64,000 bases of DNA from Lachnospiraceae bacterium XBB1006 (GTDB taxonomy: Bacteria; Bacillota; Clostridia; Lachnospirales; Lachnospiraceae), in the NCBI GenBank assembly GCA_900115795.1, contig FOXT01000004.1, positions 343,616 through 407,615 on the forward strand, read 5' to 3'. Positions 35,130 through 46,040 of this stretch are shown in pieces. The notes beneath the pieces are model-generated. The model was not told where the DNA came from. It saw only the letters and a list, made by a program, of their open reading frames with translations, and did no database searches. A program made the position numbers and the translations under genes. How positions within the stretch are numbered: the stretch's first letter is position 1; each line of letters opens with the position of its first letter.

Positions 35130-37034
35130 TTACTCCAATTCAAAGGCACCGGTATAAAGCTGATAGTATTTTCCACGAAGCCCTAACAATTCCTTGTGTT
35201 CGCCACGTTCCTTCACCACACCATTTTCGAGATATAAAATTGCTTTGGCATTTCTTACGGTGGACAGGCGATGAGCAATCACAAAAACGGTTCTTCCATT
35301 CATCAATCGATCCATACCTTCCTGCACAATGGATTCGGTTCTTGTATCGATACTTGAGGTTGCTTCATCAAGTATCAATACCGGTGGATCCGCTACGGCT
35401 GCTCTTGCGATGGACAATAACTGCCGTTGTCCCTGAGAAAGCATGCCTCCGTCGCCGGTAATTACCGTATCGTATCCATTTTCCAAATGTCGGATAAAAT
35501 GATCTGCATTGGCAAGTTTTGCCGCTGCCTCCACCTCCGCATCCGTTGCATCCAAACGTCCATAACGAATATTTTCTCGAATGGTTCCGGTAAACAGATG
35601 GGTATCCTGTAGTACAATCCCAAGGGAACGACGCAAGTCATCCTTTTTAATATCCTTTACATTGATTCCATCATAGGTAATTTCCCCTTCTTGTACATCG
35701 TAAAATCGGTTAATTAAATTGGTAATGGTGGTTTTTCCGGCTCCGGTGTGACCGACAAAGGCAATCTTTTGTCCCGGTTTTGCGTAAAGGCTCAAGTCCT
35801 TTAATACGGTCTTCTCATCGTTATATCCAAACTCTACGTTGTGAAACTCCACATGTCCCCGAAGACGTACCAATGTACTGCCACCATCCGGCAATGGTTT
35901 CTTAAAGGCCCATTTCTCCGTGCGCTGGTTTACTTCTTTAAGGCTTCCATCCGGTTGTTCTTCCACATTCACCAATGTTACGGTTCCTTCATCCACCTCC
36001 GGTTTTTCGTCTAACAGCTTAAAAATTCGATCCGCACCGGCCAATGCCATAACCACACCGCTGATCTGCTGTGATACCTGGGTAATTGGGTTCGTAAAAT
36101 TCTTGGTATATTGTAAAAAAGCAATTAACACCCCTAAGGTGATTGGAATAATTCCCTTGATAATCAATGCAGCACCTGCCACCGCAACGAAGAAATAGAG
36201 GAAATTACTCATCTGAGCCATAATTGGCATCATTATATTCGCAAACATACCGGCTTTGGAAGCATTTTCAAACAGTTCTTCATTTAACTTTGTAAATTCC
36301 TCCTCACAAGTCGCTTCATGGTTAAAGACTTTTACCACCTTTTGTCCGGAAAGCATCTCCTCTATATATCCATTTACTTTGCCCACTGAATCCTGCTGTT
36401 TCACATAATACCGGGAGCTTCTTCCACCAAGGAATTTACCCATGTAAATAATGAGACCTAAAAAAGCAAGCACAATCACGGTTAGCTGCCAGCTTAAACG
36501 AAGCATGGAAACAAATACCACCACAATGGACAGCAACGAAGAAACAACATTTGGCAATCCTTGCGAAATCATCTGTCGCAACGTATCCGTATCGTTGGTG
36601 TAACGACTCATGATATCACCGTTGCTATTGGTATCAAAATACCGAAGAGGGAACTTCTGCATTGTTCGCATCATTTCATTTCGGATGGTTTGCAACGTTC
36701 CCTGTGTAATATTAATCATCAAACGGTTCAACAACCACTGAAGCAATGCAACAGCGGTATACACGCCTGCCATAACGCCACACACTTCATACAATCTGGT
36801 AAAATCCGGGTGACTTGCTCCAATCTGAGGGGCGATTCCTTCATCAATCAGATTACGCAGCAAACCGGTTCCGTAGGCCGTCCCAATTGCAACGAGTACA
36901 ATACTTATCATCACAATAACAAACTGTAAACGATATACACGCGTAATGTAGCGCATCAGGCGAAAAAATACTTCCTTCATACGTCCTTTTTCCATCTTAG
37001 GACGCGGTCCCATGGCACGTGGTCTAGGCGGCAT
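35130..37034 (-). CDS. Heterodimeric ABC exporter, second subunit (canonical Walker B)
   Basis: 634 residues from ATG 37032-37034 (GGAGGGG at 6 nt). A Pro/Arg-rich N-terminus is followed by six membrane helices (type IV exporter fold) and an ATPase domain with Walker A FVGHTGAGKTT, signature LSQGQRQLLS, and Walker B LILDEATSSID with the catalytic Glu. It overlaps the upstream subunit by 11 nt. In the pair, this subunit gives the competent catalytic Glu and a deviant signature (LSQGQ). Probable multidrug or peptide/lipid exporter of the BmrCD / TM287-288 type. Confidence 0.92.
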   Translation of the reverse strand: MPPRPRAMGPRPKMEKGRMKEVFFRLMRYITRVYRLQFVIVMISIVLVAIGTAYGTGLLRNLIDEGIAPQIGASHPDFTRLYEVCGVMAGVYTAVALLQWLLNRLMINITQGTLQTIRNEMMRTMQKFPLRYFDTNSNGDIMSRYTNDTDTLRQMISQGLPNVVSSLLSIVVVFVSMLRLSWQLTVIVLAFLGLIIYMGKFLGGRSSRYYVKQQDSVGKVNGYIEEMLSGQKVVKVFNHEATCEEEFTKLNEELFENASKAGMFANIMMPIMAQMSNFLYFFVAVAGAALIIKGIIPITLGVLIAFLQYTKNFTNPITQVSQQISGVVMALAGADRIFKLLDEKPEVDEGTVTLVNVEEQPDGSLKEVNQRTEKWAFKKPLPDGGSTLVRLRGHVEFHNVEFGYNDEKTVLKDLSLYAKPGQKIAFVGHTGAGKTTITNLINRFYDVQEGEITYDGINVKDIKKDDLRRSLGIVLQDTHLFTGTIRENIRYGRLDATDAEVEAAAKLANADHFIRHLENGYDTVITGDGGMLSQGQRQLLSIARAAVADPPVLILDEATSSIDTRTESIVQEGMDRLMNGRTVFVIAHRLSTVRNAKAILYLENGVVKERGEHKELLGLRGKYYQLYTGAFELE

Positions 37035-38760
37035 CGTCATCCCCTCCTTTCATCTGTGAATCGTATACTTCCCGATAAATCCGGTTATTGGCATACAGTG
37101 CATCGTGTTTTCCAACACCTACAATTCTGCCTTCATCAAGCACGACAATCTTGTCCGCATCCTGCACCGAAGAAATACGCTGCGCAATAATAATCTTCGT
37201 CGTGTTTGGAATCTCATTGGCAAATGCTTCTCGAATCAGTGCATCGGTCCGCATATCTACCGCACTGGTGGAATCATCTAAAATAAGAATCTTTGGTTTT
37301 TTCAAAAGTGCACGGGCAATGCATAATCGTTGTTTCTGACCACCGGATACATTGTTACCCCCTTGCTCAATGTATGTTTCATATTGTTTGTCAAACGTTG
37401 AAACAAATTCATCGGCTTGTGCCAATTTACATGCTTTTATAACTTCCTCATCGGTAGCATGTTCATCGCCCCACCGCATATTCTTCATAATTGTTCCGCT
37501 AAACAGTTCATTTTTCTGTAGTACCATAGATACATTATCACGAAGCGTATGAATATCCAGGTCACGCACATCCGTTCCACCAACCAGCACGCGTCCTGCT
37601 GTTACGTCGTATAAACGCGGAATCAGCTGTACCAATGTAGATTTACTACTACCGGTTCCACCGATAATTCCCACCGTTTCTCCTGCTTCAATGGTTAATT
37701 GAATGTCCGTAAGTACCTTCTTATCCTTATCTGAGCCGTATGCAAAATCCACATGGTCAAAAACAATGGAACCGTCTTTTACTTCCGTAATTGCTTTTTC
37801 CTTATTCGTAATGGTTGGCTCTTCGTTAAGTACCTCCACAATACGCTCGCCGGACGCCACCGACATTACAATCATAACTAACACCATGGTAATCATCATA
37901 AAACTCATCATAACCTGAACAGCATAGGTAAACAACGTCGTCAAATCCCCTAATTTCATCTGTCCGGCAACAATAAAACGTCCTCCAAGTAATCCGTCGG
38001 CAATAATAATTCCGAATACCAACATGGTCATAACCGGTGTTGGCAAAATAATCAGTTTCTCTGCAGCTTTTGACAAATGCACCAATTTTTCTGAAATCGC
38101 CTCAAATTTCTTAATTTCATGAGGTTCACGCACATACGCTTTCACCGTTCGAATATTTAATAAGTTCTCCTGCACATCGTTATTCAAGTGGTCGTATTCT
38201 TCAAACATCTGCTTAAAATACTTGTGTGCACGAAAGATGACAAATGCCATCACCATAGCCATAATCGGAATGGTAACCAAAAAAATACAAGCCAGCCTTG
38301 CATTCAACACAAAAGACATAATCAACGCAAAAATCATCATTAACGGTGCACGAACCAACATACGAATCATCATTTGGAAAGAATTCTGCACGTTATTCAC
38401 ATCCGTTGTCAAACGTGTAATCAAACTGGAGGAAGAAAACCGGTCAATGTTTTCAAAGGAAAATCGCTGAATTGTAAAAAACATCGCCTTTCTTAAATTC
38501 TTCGCCAATCCTGTTGATGCAATTGCAGCATGAACACCGGACAGTGACCCAAAGGTCAACCCCAACACCGTCATAATTAGCATCAATCCACCCACACGCA
38601 ACACATAGTCAAAATTTCCCTTCTGAAGACCATTATTAATCAAAAAGGACATCAGATATGGAATCAACACATCCATGGCTACCTCCCCCAGCATAAAAGC
38701 CGGAGCCAGAATGGTATTTATCTTGTATTCTCCAATATAGGAACCAAGTTTCTTTCGCAT
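37024..38760 (-). CDS. Heterodimeric ABC exporter, first subunit (degenerate catalytic site)
   Basis: 578 residues from ATG 38758-38760. Six membrane helices lead to an ATPase domain with Walker A GGTGSSKST, signature VSGGQKQRLC and Walker B LILDDSTSAVD. The residue after the Walker B Asp is Asp instead of the catalytic Glu, the mark of the degenerate site in heterodimeric exporters. With the overlapping next gene it should form one working transporter. Substrate unknown. Confidence 0.92.
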   Translation of the reverse strand: MRKKLGSYIGEYKINTILAPAFMLGEVAMDVLIPYLMSFLINNGLQKGNFDYVLRVGGLMLIMTVLGLTFGSLSGVHAAIASTGLAKNLRKAMFFTIQRFSFENIDRFSSSSLITRLTTDVNNVQNSFQMMIRMLVRAPLMMIFALIMSFVLNARLACIFLVTIPIMAMVMAFVIFRAHKYFKQMFEEYDHLNNDVQENLLNIRTVKAYVREPHEIKKFEAISEKLVHLSKAAEKLIILPTPVMTMLVFGIIIADGLLGGRFIVAGQMKLGDLTTLFTYAVQVMMSFMMITMVLVMIVMSVASGERIVEVLNEEPTITNKEKAITEVKDGSIVFDHVDFAYGSDKDKKVLTDIQLTIEAGETVGIIGGTGSSKSTLVQLIPRLYDVTAGRVLVGGTDVRDLDIHTLRDNVSMVLQKNELFSGTIMKNMRWGDEHATDEEVIKACKLAQADEFVSTFDKQYETYIEQGGNNVSGGQKQRLCIARALLKKPKILILDDSTSAVDMRTDALIREAFANEIPNTTKIIIAQRISSVQDADKIVVLDEGRIVGVGKHDALYANNRIYREVYDSQMKGGDDDAA

Positions 38761-38810
38761 GCATTCGCCTCGCTTTCTCTTCTTTTTTTCATCGTAACAC
38801 AAATGTATGA

Positions 38811-38853
38811 AAAAAGAACGATTCACATGCATCTACTGCAATGTGAATCGTTC
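38811..38853 (-). terminator. Terminator after groEL
   Basis: A perfect 13-bp stem (38853-38841 with 38828-38816) followed by a T run on the minus strand. Confidence 0.92.
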
Positions 38854-38871
38854 CATGGTCTTCACCGCTTA

Positions 38872-40494
<1,623 letters not shown>

Positions 40495-40512
40495 TCAATG
40501 CCTCCTACTCTC

Positions 40513-40797
40513 TTATTTCATTACTGCTAAAATATCATTTTGTTTCACGATAATGTATGTTTCCTTATCTACTTCCACTTCCGTTCCGGCATACTTGGAA
40601 TAAATAACCTGTTCTCCGACAGCTACTTCCATCTTCACTTCCTTGCCGTCTACAATTCCGCCAGGACCAACTGCAACTACTTCTGCCTGCTGTGGTTTCT
40701 CCTTATTCTGTCCCGGAAGAACAATTCCGGATGCCGTTGTCTCCTCTTGTACTAACTGTTTCAATACAACTCTGTCTCCCAATGGTACTAATTTCAT
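40513..40797 (-). CDS. groES: Co-chaperonin GroES (Hsp10)
   Basis: 94 residues. Begins MKLVPLGDRVVLKQL; the mobile loop EETTASGIVLPGQNKEKP contacts GroEL, and the base has VGEQVIYSKYAGTEVEVD. First gene of the groESL transcript under CIRCE. Confidence 0.99.
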   Translation of the reverse strand: MKLVPLGDRVVLKQLVQEETTASGIVLPGQNKEKPQQAEVVAVGPGGIVDGKEVKMEVAVGEQVIYSKYAGTEVEVDKETYIIVKQNDILAVMK

Positions 40798-40842
40798 TTG
40801 ACTTCCTCCTATCTATTGTCTACTATGTTATTTTTTCTATTG

Positions 40843-40869
40843 CTAGCACTCATTTTAGTTGAGTGCTAA
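40843..40869 (-). promoter_or_regulatory. CIRCE operator (HrcA binding site)
   Basis: Inverted repeat TTAGCACTC-N9-GAGTGCTAG on the minus strand (40869-40861 and 40851-40843), matching the CIRCE consensus apart from the last base. It lies directly after the predicted transcription start, so HrcA would repress groESL. hrcA itself is not in the window. Confidence 0.95.
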
Positions 40870-40880
40870 TCGATAGTCTT

Positions 40881-40909
40881 ATCATAGTAACTTCTTACAA
40901 TATATGCAA
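40881..40909 (-). promoter_or_regulatory. groESL promoter
   Basis: TTGCAT (40909-40904), 17-nt spacer, TATGAT (40886-40881), immediately upstream of CIRCE. Confidence 0.75.
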
Positions 40910-40919
40910 CTCTGCCATT

Positions 40920-40980
40920 AAACAGAACAAGAGAAAAAACATAGCATTTCCTCTTAAATGCTCGTTTTTTCTCTTGTTTT
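40920..40980 (-). terminator. Terminator after the CPBP protease gene
   Basis: A 15-bp perfect outer stem (40977-40963 with 40940-40926) encloses a shorter ATAGCATTT-type inner stem. The arms are A/T rich, with a T run on the 3' side. Confidence 0.8.
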
Positions 40981-41005
40981 CTCACGTTTTCTAATTTTGT
41001 CAATA

Positions 41006-41752
41006 TCAAGGTCGTTTCCACCGCGCCAACACAACGGTTCCAATCAACACACCAGCGACTCCCACTGATAACGCAATGGTCTCTGTCTGTGTCAAAAAGC
41101 GATTGATACCATACCACGTGCTAATCAGCGAAAAAATATTTGCCGCCGAATGCGCCAAAATGCACAGCCAAAGCGTATCTGTTTTGTCATATATGTACGC
41201 AAACGCTACACCCAATAACGCTGCATACAAAAACTGTACTAAATTTCCATGCATGCTTCCAAAAATCAATGCAGAAATAAGAATTGCCACAAAGCTTCCT
41301 AACACCTTCCGCAGATTTCCAAAAACAATTCCACGGAATATCAACTCTTCCAAAATCGGCGCGCAAATCCCTACTGCAATCAGCTGATATACATGTTTAT
41401 CTGAGTAAATACGGTGACTAATACGCCAAAATCCAGGAGAATGGCCTTTAATAGGTGATAACTCAATTAGTTGGTTAAATCCCACAGAAAGCGTTATGCC
41501 TGCAATAATCACAATGATTATATCCAACGCCACATTGCTAAGCTTCCGATTTCCTTCTCCCAATTTTGTATAAAAATAATACATTGGAAACATACAAATC
41601 ACCTGCCCCACTGCCTGCCGCAGCATAGGCGAAGCAATCTTCACCGGACTATAATCCGTCATCAGTGTCTGCACTGCCGTAACCAGGAAAGCATAAATAA
41701 TAATCGGGTAGCATGCTTCCCAAAGATAACTCATCTTTTGTTTCATTTTCAT
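41006..41752 (-). CDS. CPBP-family intramembrane metalloprotease (CAAX protease/bacteriocin-processing type)
   Basis: 248 residues with about seven or eight membrane helices. Abi/CPBP motifs: EELIFRG (motif 1), the FGSMHGNLVQFLYAALLG segment (motif 2 His) and ILAHSAANIFSL (motif 3 His). It should cut substrates inside the membrane; the target is unknown. It starts 10 nt after the stop of the 812-residue hybrid kinase and probably shares its transcript. ATG 41752 or 41746; the first is kept because AAGGGATG lies just upstream. Confidence 0.88.
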   Translation of the reverse strand: MKMKQKMSYLWEACYPIIIYAFLVTAVQTLMTDYSPVKIASPMLRQAVGQVICMFPMYYFYTKLGEGNRKLSNVALDIIIVIIAGITLSVGFNQLIELSPIKGHSPGFWRISHRIYSDKHVYQLIAVGICAPILEELIFRGIVFGNLRKVLGSFVAILISALIFGSMHGNLVQFLYAALLGVAFAYIYDKTDTLWLCILAHSAANIFSLISTWYGINRFLTQTETIALSVGVAGVLIGTVVLARWKRP

Positions 41753-41762
41753 TCATCCCTTA

Positions 41763-44201
41763 CTATTTTTGTCGGAGGATCTGTTTTGCTTCCTTTAACA
41801 CATCCCCGTACAATTCTAGCAGTTTATCAATGTTTTCGTCAATAAAAGAATAATTTTTATCTTTCCTGGCAAATTCGTGCTGCTTTGCAATCTGTGACAA
41901 GTCCTCAACGTGAATCCCCGCCATAGCACTTTTTAGCGCATGCACCTCTATGATATAGTTTTTGTAGTCTTTTTTCTCATACAAAGCACGAATCAAGGCA
42001 ATTTTTTCTTCTCCCTCTTCCACTATCAGTGAAAGAATTTCCGAAAATACAGCCGGGTCTCCTCCTACCGCTTCAATTGCTTTTTGGGGTTGAAAATGCC
42101 GATAGGATTCCTGCTCTTCATTTTTCGCATTCTCCTCTTGTTTCATCGGACGCTTCTCAAGTGATAAAATACGCTCCTTCGGAATCCACTTTCGTAAAAT
42201 AGTCTCAAGGCTATGTAATTCAATGGGCTTTGATAAATAATCGTCCATTCCGTTTTCCAAAAAAAGCTTTTCCACTCCTTTGATAGCATTTGCTGTCAAC
42301 GCAATAATCGTATTACGCCCTTCTATTTCGCCATCTCGCTCTTTTTCCCGAATCAAGCTGGCCGTCTCTACACCATCCATTTTCGGCATCATATGGTCCA
42401 TAAATATCAGATCAAATCGTTCACCACTCTCAAGAAGTTTCAAACACTCTACCCCGCTGTTTGCCGCTACAACGTCTATGTTATAAAGCTGGAACATACT
42501 CGTTGCCACCTTAATATTCACCTTATTATCATCCACAACCAGGACACGAATGTTATCAAGGGTAAGTAACGCTGCTTCTTCCATTTCGTCTGCAAACCGA
42601 TGTTCTTTTCTCTCTAAAATATTTGCCAGACGGCAAACTCCCACCGGTCTGTTAACAGTTTGTATTAACCGATCCTTCTTTGCAACATTTTCAAACATCC
42701 GTACCATAGCAACGAAGGTAACCTCCGGATACTGACTTTTGAAAAATTCCACTTCTTCCTGATACTGATCATAATTGTAAAAAACAAACACTTCTCCCGG
42801 TTGCTTCGTATAGTAGGACAACTTCTTCAAATCCCGAATTCCATGTATTTTTAATCGCAGGCTCGCTCCAATATACATCAGACTTTCCAGATAATACCGA
42901 TTCGGCTCACATACAATCACCTGATAGTGCTCCGGATTCTCAATGGATACCGTAGGTGTCGCATCAATCACCGGCTGTAGCAATTTCACGACGGTTTTGG
43001 TCCCTTTTCCATATTCACTTTCCACATGGATACTTCCGTCCATCAATTCTGCCAATTGCTTACAAATCGCAAGGCCAAGTCCTGTTCCCTCAATATTCTT
43101 ATTGCGCCTTGTGTCCGCCTGACTAAACACTTCAAACAGCTTATCCATATCCTCTTCGGGAATGCCCATTCCGCTATCTTCCATCTCAATCACCAGATAG
43201 ATGGCGTTTCCCTTAGCCGGTTCGGCCGATATCCGTAGCCGGATAAAGCCTCGGTTTGTGAACTTGACGGAATTCCCCAATACATTAATCATAATCTGTT
43301 TGATACGCACAATATCACCAAGTAACGTATGGGGCATTTTCGGCTCCATTTCCACTAACAATGCGACCGGTTTATCCTTCAGACGGGTTTCCATAATATT
43401 CTCCACATCCATTATGATCGACAACAAATCATACTCCTCCGGGAACAATTCCAATCGTCCGGCATCGATTTTGCTAAAATCCAGAATATCATTGATAATG
43501 TTCAAAAGACTCTTTGCCGAACTATGAATCGTACTTACGTACTCTCGGTTTCCCTCCGAAATATCCTCTAGCATCAGCAATTCACTCATTCCCACAATGG
43601 CATTCATCGGTGTCCGAATTTCATGACTCATATTTGCCAAAAACGTACTTTTGCTCCGGTTGGCTGCAAGGGCATCTTCTGTCTTTTGCTGCAGCTTTCG
43701 CTGATATTTTATGGTCTCCATAGCCATTATGCTTAGGGAAATCATAGCAAACTCCGTCACCAATGCTCCTAAAATATATAAGGAAATACGGTCGTTATTG
43801 TTCCAGGAAATATCCATATAAGCAACCACACCGCCGCCAACCAACAGCACGCTGCTAAACGTCCACTGCCAACGCAAACAATCAATATGAAACATTGGCG
43901 CAATCAAAATAGACAGTACCATTAAGGATTGCGGCAAAAAAAAGACCGAATGAAAAGAAATCGAGGAGGTCACAATCATAATAAATGCTAATATTACATA
44001 TAGCATCTGCTCCGTCTTTTCTTTGATTCGATCTTTTAATGCAAATCCAAGCAAACATGGCAAATAACATAGCAATGCCCAAAACACAGTCTCCATCGTA
44101 TAAGAACCACGATATTTCCACTGTGCATACAAAATTTCACCAATAATTGCCACACCATATTCAACCGCCCAAATATAGCGACGTGCCTTTCGAGTCCGCA
44201 T
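41763..44201 (-). CDS. Hybrid histidine kinase with two receiver-like domains and Hpt
   Basis: 812 residues. About six membrane helices fill residues 10-165 with little outside the membrane. A short coiled coil leads to HisKA with His193 (MSHEIRTP), then HATPase (NVLGNSVKFTNRG, EDSGMGIPEED, GTGLGL), and a receiver-like domain (about 430-530) lacking clear phosphoacceptor motifs. Next come a true receiver with Asp602 (FMDHMMPKMDG) and a C-terminal Hpt with His754 (VHALKSAMAG). It is a complete phosphorelay module in one chain, except for a final response regulator, which is not adjacent. An extended -10 lies at 44240-44232. Confidence 0.93.
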   Translation of the reverse strand: MRTRKARRYIWAVEYGVAIIGEILYAQWKYRGSYTMETVFWALLCYLPCLLGFALKDRIKEKTEQMLYVILAFIMIVTSSISFHSVFFLPQSLMVLSILIAPMFHIDCLRWQWTFSSVLLVGGGVVAYMDISWNNNDRISLYILGALVTEFAMISLSIMAMETIKYQRKLQQKTEDALAANRSKSTFLANMSHEIRTPMNAIVGMSELLMLEDISEGNREYVSTIHSSAKSLLNIINDILDFSKIDAGRLELFPEEYDLLSIIMDVENIMETRLKDKPVALLVEMEPKMPHTLLGDIVRIKQIMINVLGNSVKFTNRGFIRLRISAEPAKGNAIYLVIEMEDSGMGIPEEDMDKLFEVFSQADTRRNKNIEGTGLGLAICKQLAELMDGSIHVESEYGKGTKTVVKLLQPVIDATPTVSIENPEHYQVIVCEPNRYYLESLMYIGASLRLKIHGIRDLKKLSYYTKQPGEVFVFYNYDQYQEEVEFFKSQYPEVTFVAMVRMFENVAKKDRLIQTVNRPVGVCRLANILERKEHRFADEMEEAALLTLDNIRVLVVDDNKVNIKVATSMFQLYNIDVVAANSGVECLKLLESGERFDLIFMDHMMPKMDGVETASLIREKERDGEIEGRNTIIALTANAIKGVEKLFLENGMDDYLSKPIELHSLETILRKWIPKERILSLEKRPMKQEENAKNEEQESYRHFQPQKAIEAVGGDPAVFSEILSLIVEEGEEKIALIRALYEKKDYKNYIIEVHALKSAMAGIHVEDLSQIAKQHEFARKDKNYSFIDENIDKLLELYGDVLKEAKQILRQK

Positions 44202-44231
44202 AGAATCCCTCCCTACAAACGTATTAGAGGT

Positions 44232-44240
44232 ATTATATCA
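44232..44240 (-). promoter_or_regulatory. Extended -10 promoter of the hybrid kinase
   Basis: TGATATAAT on the minus strand fits TGN-TATAAT. No good -35 is seen in the end of thiZ. It gives a leader of about 20 nt. Confidence 0.45.
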
Positions 44241-44244
44241 CGTT

Positions 44245-44982
44245 CTAACCAAGATAGTTCAGAATCTCTTTCTTTTTCAGCAAAAATTCAGAATCTAAAC
44301 AAAAACTTTCCCTGTCAAGTTCTTTTCGGTCTACCACAATTTCTTTTACAATGCGTCCCGGTTTTCCGGCCATCACATAGATCCGATCGGAAAGCTTCAA
44401 CGCTTCATCAATATCATGGGAGACAAACAAGGTAGACAGCTTATATTTCTCCATAACACGTATATACCAGGAATGCATCTGCCCCTTGGTAATGGCGTCC
44501 AATGCTGAAAATGGCTCGTCTAAAAGCGCCACCCTGTCCGAAAACAGATAGGTACGCAAAAGCGCTGCACGTTGGCGCATCCCGCCGGAAAGTTGTGCCG
44601 GAAACTTCTTTTCCGTTCCCTCCAAGCCGAATTCCGGCAGCATAAGGCGCGCCTTTTCTTTTGCTTCCTTCCGATTCATGCCTCGAATAATTAAGGGTAA
44701 CGACACATTCATCAAAATCGTTCGATGCGGCAATAACAAGTCCTTCTGAAGCATATAGCTTATCTTTCCCGGCCTTCCGGTGATGTCTTCTCCATCAAGT
44801 AGAACCTGCCCGGCATCCGGTTTCTCAAGTCCGGACAAAATATGAAACAACGTAGACTTTCCCACACCGCTGCTTCCAACCAGACACACTATTTCGCCCT
44901 CATTTAAGGTTATGTTCACATCTTTAATGATCTGTTCCCCTTCAAATGACTGAGCAATCTGTCTTGCCTCTAGTACCGCCAT
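44245..44982 (-). CDS. thiZ: ABC transporter ATPase of the thiamine-precursor importer
   Basis: 245 residues. Walker A GSSGVGKST, Q-loop MLQKDLLLPHRT, signature LSGGMRQRAALLRTYLF, Walker B VALLDEPFSALD, then SHDIDEALKLSDRIYVM. This is the nitrate/sulphonate/NMT1-type ATPase class. Its place after a thiamine-binding protein, NMT1-like binding protein and permease supports ThiZ (hydroxymethylpyrimidine-type precursor uptake); taurine or nitrate uptake is less likely. Confidence 0.82.
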   Translation of the reverse strand: MAVLEARQIAQSFEGEQIIKDVNITLNEGEIVCLVGSSGVGKSTLFHILSGLEKPDAGQVLLDGEDITGRPGKISYMLQKDLLLPHRTILMNVSLPLIIRGMNRKEAKEKARLMLPEFGLEGTEKKFPAQLSGGMRQRAALLRTYLFSDRVALLDEPFSALDAITKGQMHSWYIRVMEKYKLSTLFVSHDIDEALKLSDRIYVMAGKPGRIVKEIVVDRKELDRESFCLDSEFLLKKKEILNYLG

Positions 44983-44991
44983 ATCTACTCC

Positions 44992-46026
44992 TTATTCCTG
45001 CAAATAGTCATTGGAAAAACCGGTACCGTGTGGAATCTTCTCTTTCACAACACCGTTTTCATATAGCCAATCATAAAATGCATCCCAGCGTTTCTCGTCA
45101 ATATATCCCCAGTAAGGTGCATCCGCCTGATACTGATCTTTCAGCCATTCCTGACTCTTTACAACAATCTCTTTATCCAACTCCGGTGCTGCCTTCACTA
45201 AAATATCAGCTGCTTCCTTCGGATGTTTCATTGCGTATTCATACCCTTTCTTGGTTGCCTGCAAAAATGCCTTTGTTTCTTCCGGACAATCTTTTAAATA
45301 ATCATCGTTTGCAATGATTACCGGGCTATAATAGTCAAGAGCCTCGTCATAGTCTTTAAAGAAAAAGAAATCACTCGCGATTCCTTTCTGCTCCAATGCA
45401 ATTCCATCCCATGCATAATAAATCCATACATCATCCACTTCCTTGGTTGATAACGCACTGGCGACGTCCGTAACCGTACTTGGAATCATGGTAACATCTT
45501 TGAAATCACCGCCATCCTTTTCTACCAGATACTTCAGCATAGCCTGCTCAATCTCTAATTCCCAGGTAGCATATTTCTTACCACACATTCCCTTTGGGCT
45601 GGTAATTCCATTCCCCTTTAGTGACACAATACCGGAAGTATTATGCTGAATAATACCTGCAACAGCGGTCACCGGCAACTGATTATCTCCGGAAAATGCC
45701 GGAACCAGATAATCTTGAAAATCCACACCAAATTGTGCTCCGCCGGAGGCTACTAATACAGCTGCTCCATCTTCCGGTGGCTGTACCACTTTCACCTTTA
45801 ATCCTGCGTCTTCATAGAATCCTTTCTCAATCGCCACATAGACACCGGTATGGTTCGTATTCGGCGTCCAATCCAACACAAACGTCACATTCTTTAGTTC
45901 TTTCGTCTCTTTTTCTTCTGCTTTCTTCTCCGCATCCGTCTTATTTCCGGAATCTGACTTTCCACAAGCAGCCAACGAAAGTGCCATCACCATGACCAGC
46001 AAAACAGCAAACATTCTTCTCTTCAT
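44992..46026 (-). CDS. thiY: NMT1/THI5-like substrate-binding lipoprotein (pyrimidine precursor of thiamine)
   Basis: 344 residues. Signal peptide with lipobox LAAC, lipidated at Cys21. A Lys/Glu-rich linker follows, then the NMT1/THI5 fold beginning FVLDWTPNTNHTGVYVA, then KGFYEDAGLKV and FGVDFQDYLVPAF. ThiY-type proteins bind hydroxymethylpyrimidine or its formylamino form. It precedes thiZ by 9 nt and follows thiX by 14 nt. Confidence 0.85.
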   Translation of the reverse strand: MKRRMFAVLLVMVMALSLAACGKSDSGNKTDAEKKAEEKETKELKNVTFVLDWTPNTNHTGVYVAIEKGFYEDAGLKVKVVQPPEDGAAVLVASGGAQFGVDFQDYLVPAFSGDNQLPVTAVAGIIQHNTSGIVSLKGNGITSPKGMCGKKYATWELEIEQAMLKYLVEKDGGDFKDVTMIPSTVTDVASALSTKEVDDVWIYYAWDGIALEQKGIASDFFFFKDYDEALDYYSPVIIANDDYLKDCPEETKAFLQATKKGYEYAMKHPKEAADILVKAAPELDKEIVVKSQEWLKDQYQADAPYWGYIDEKRWDAFYDWLYENGVVKEKIPHGTGFSNDYLQE

Positions 46027-46040
46027 CGTATACTCTCCTC

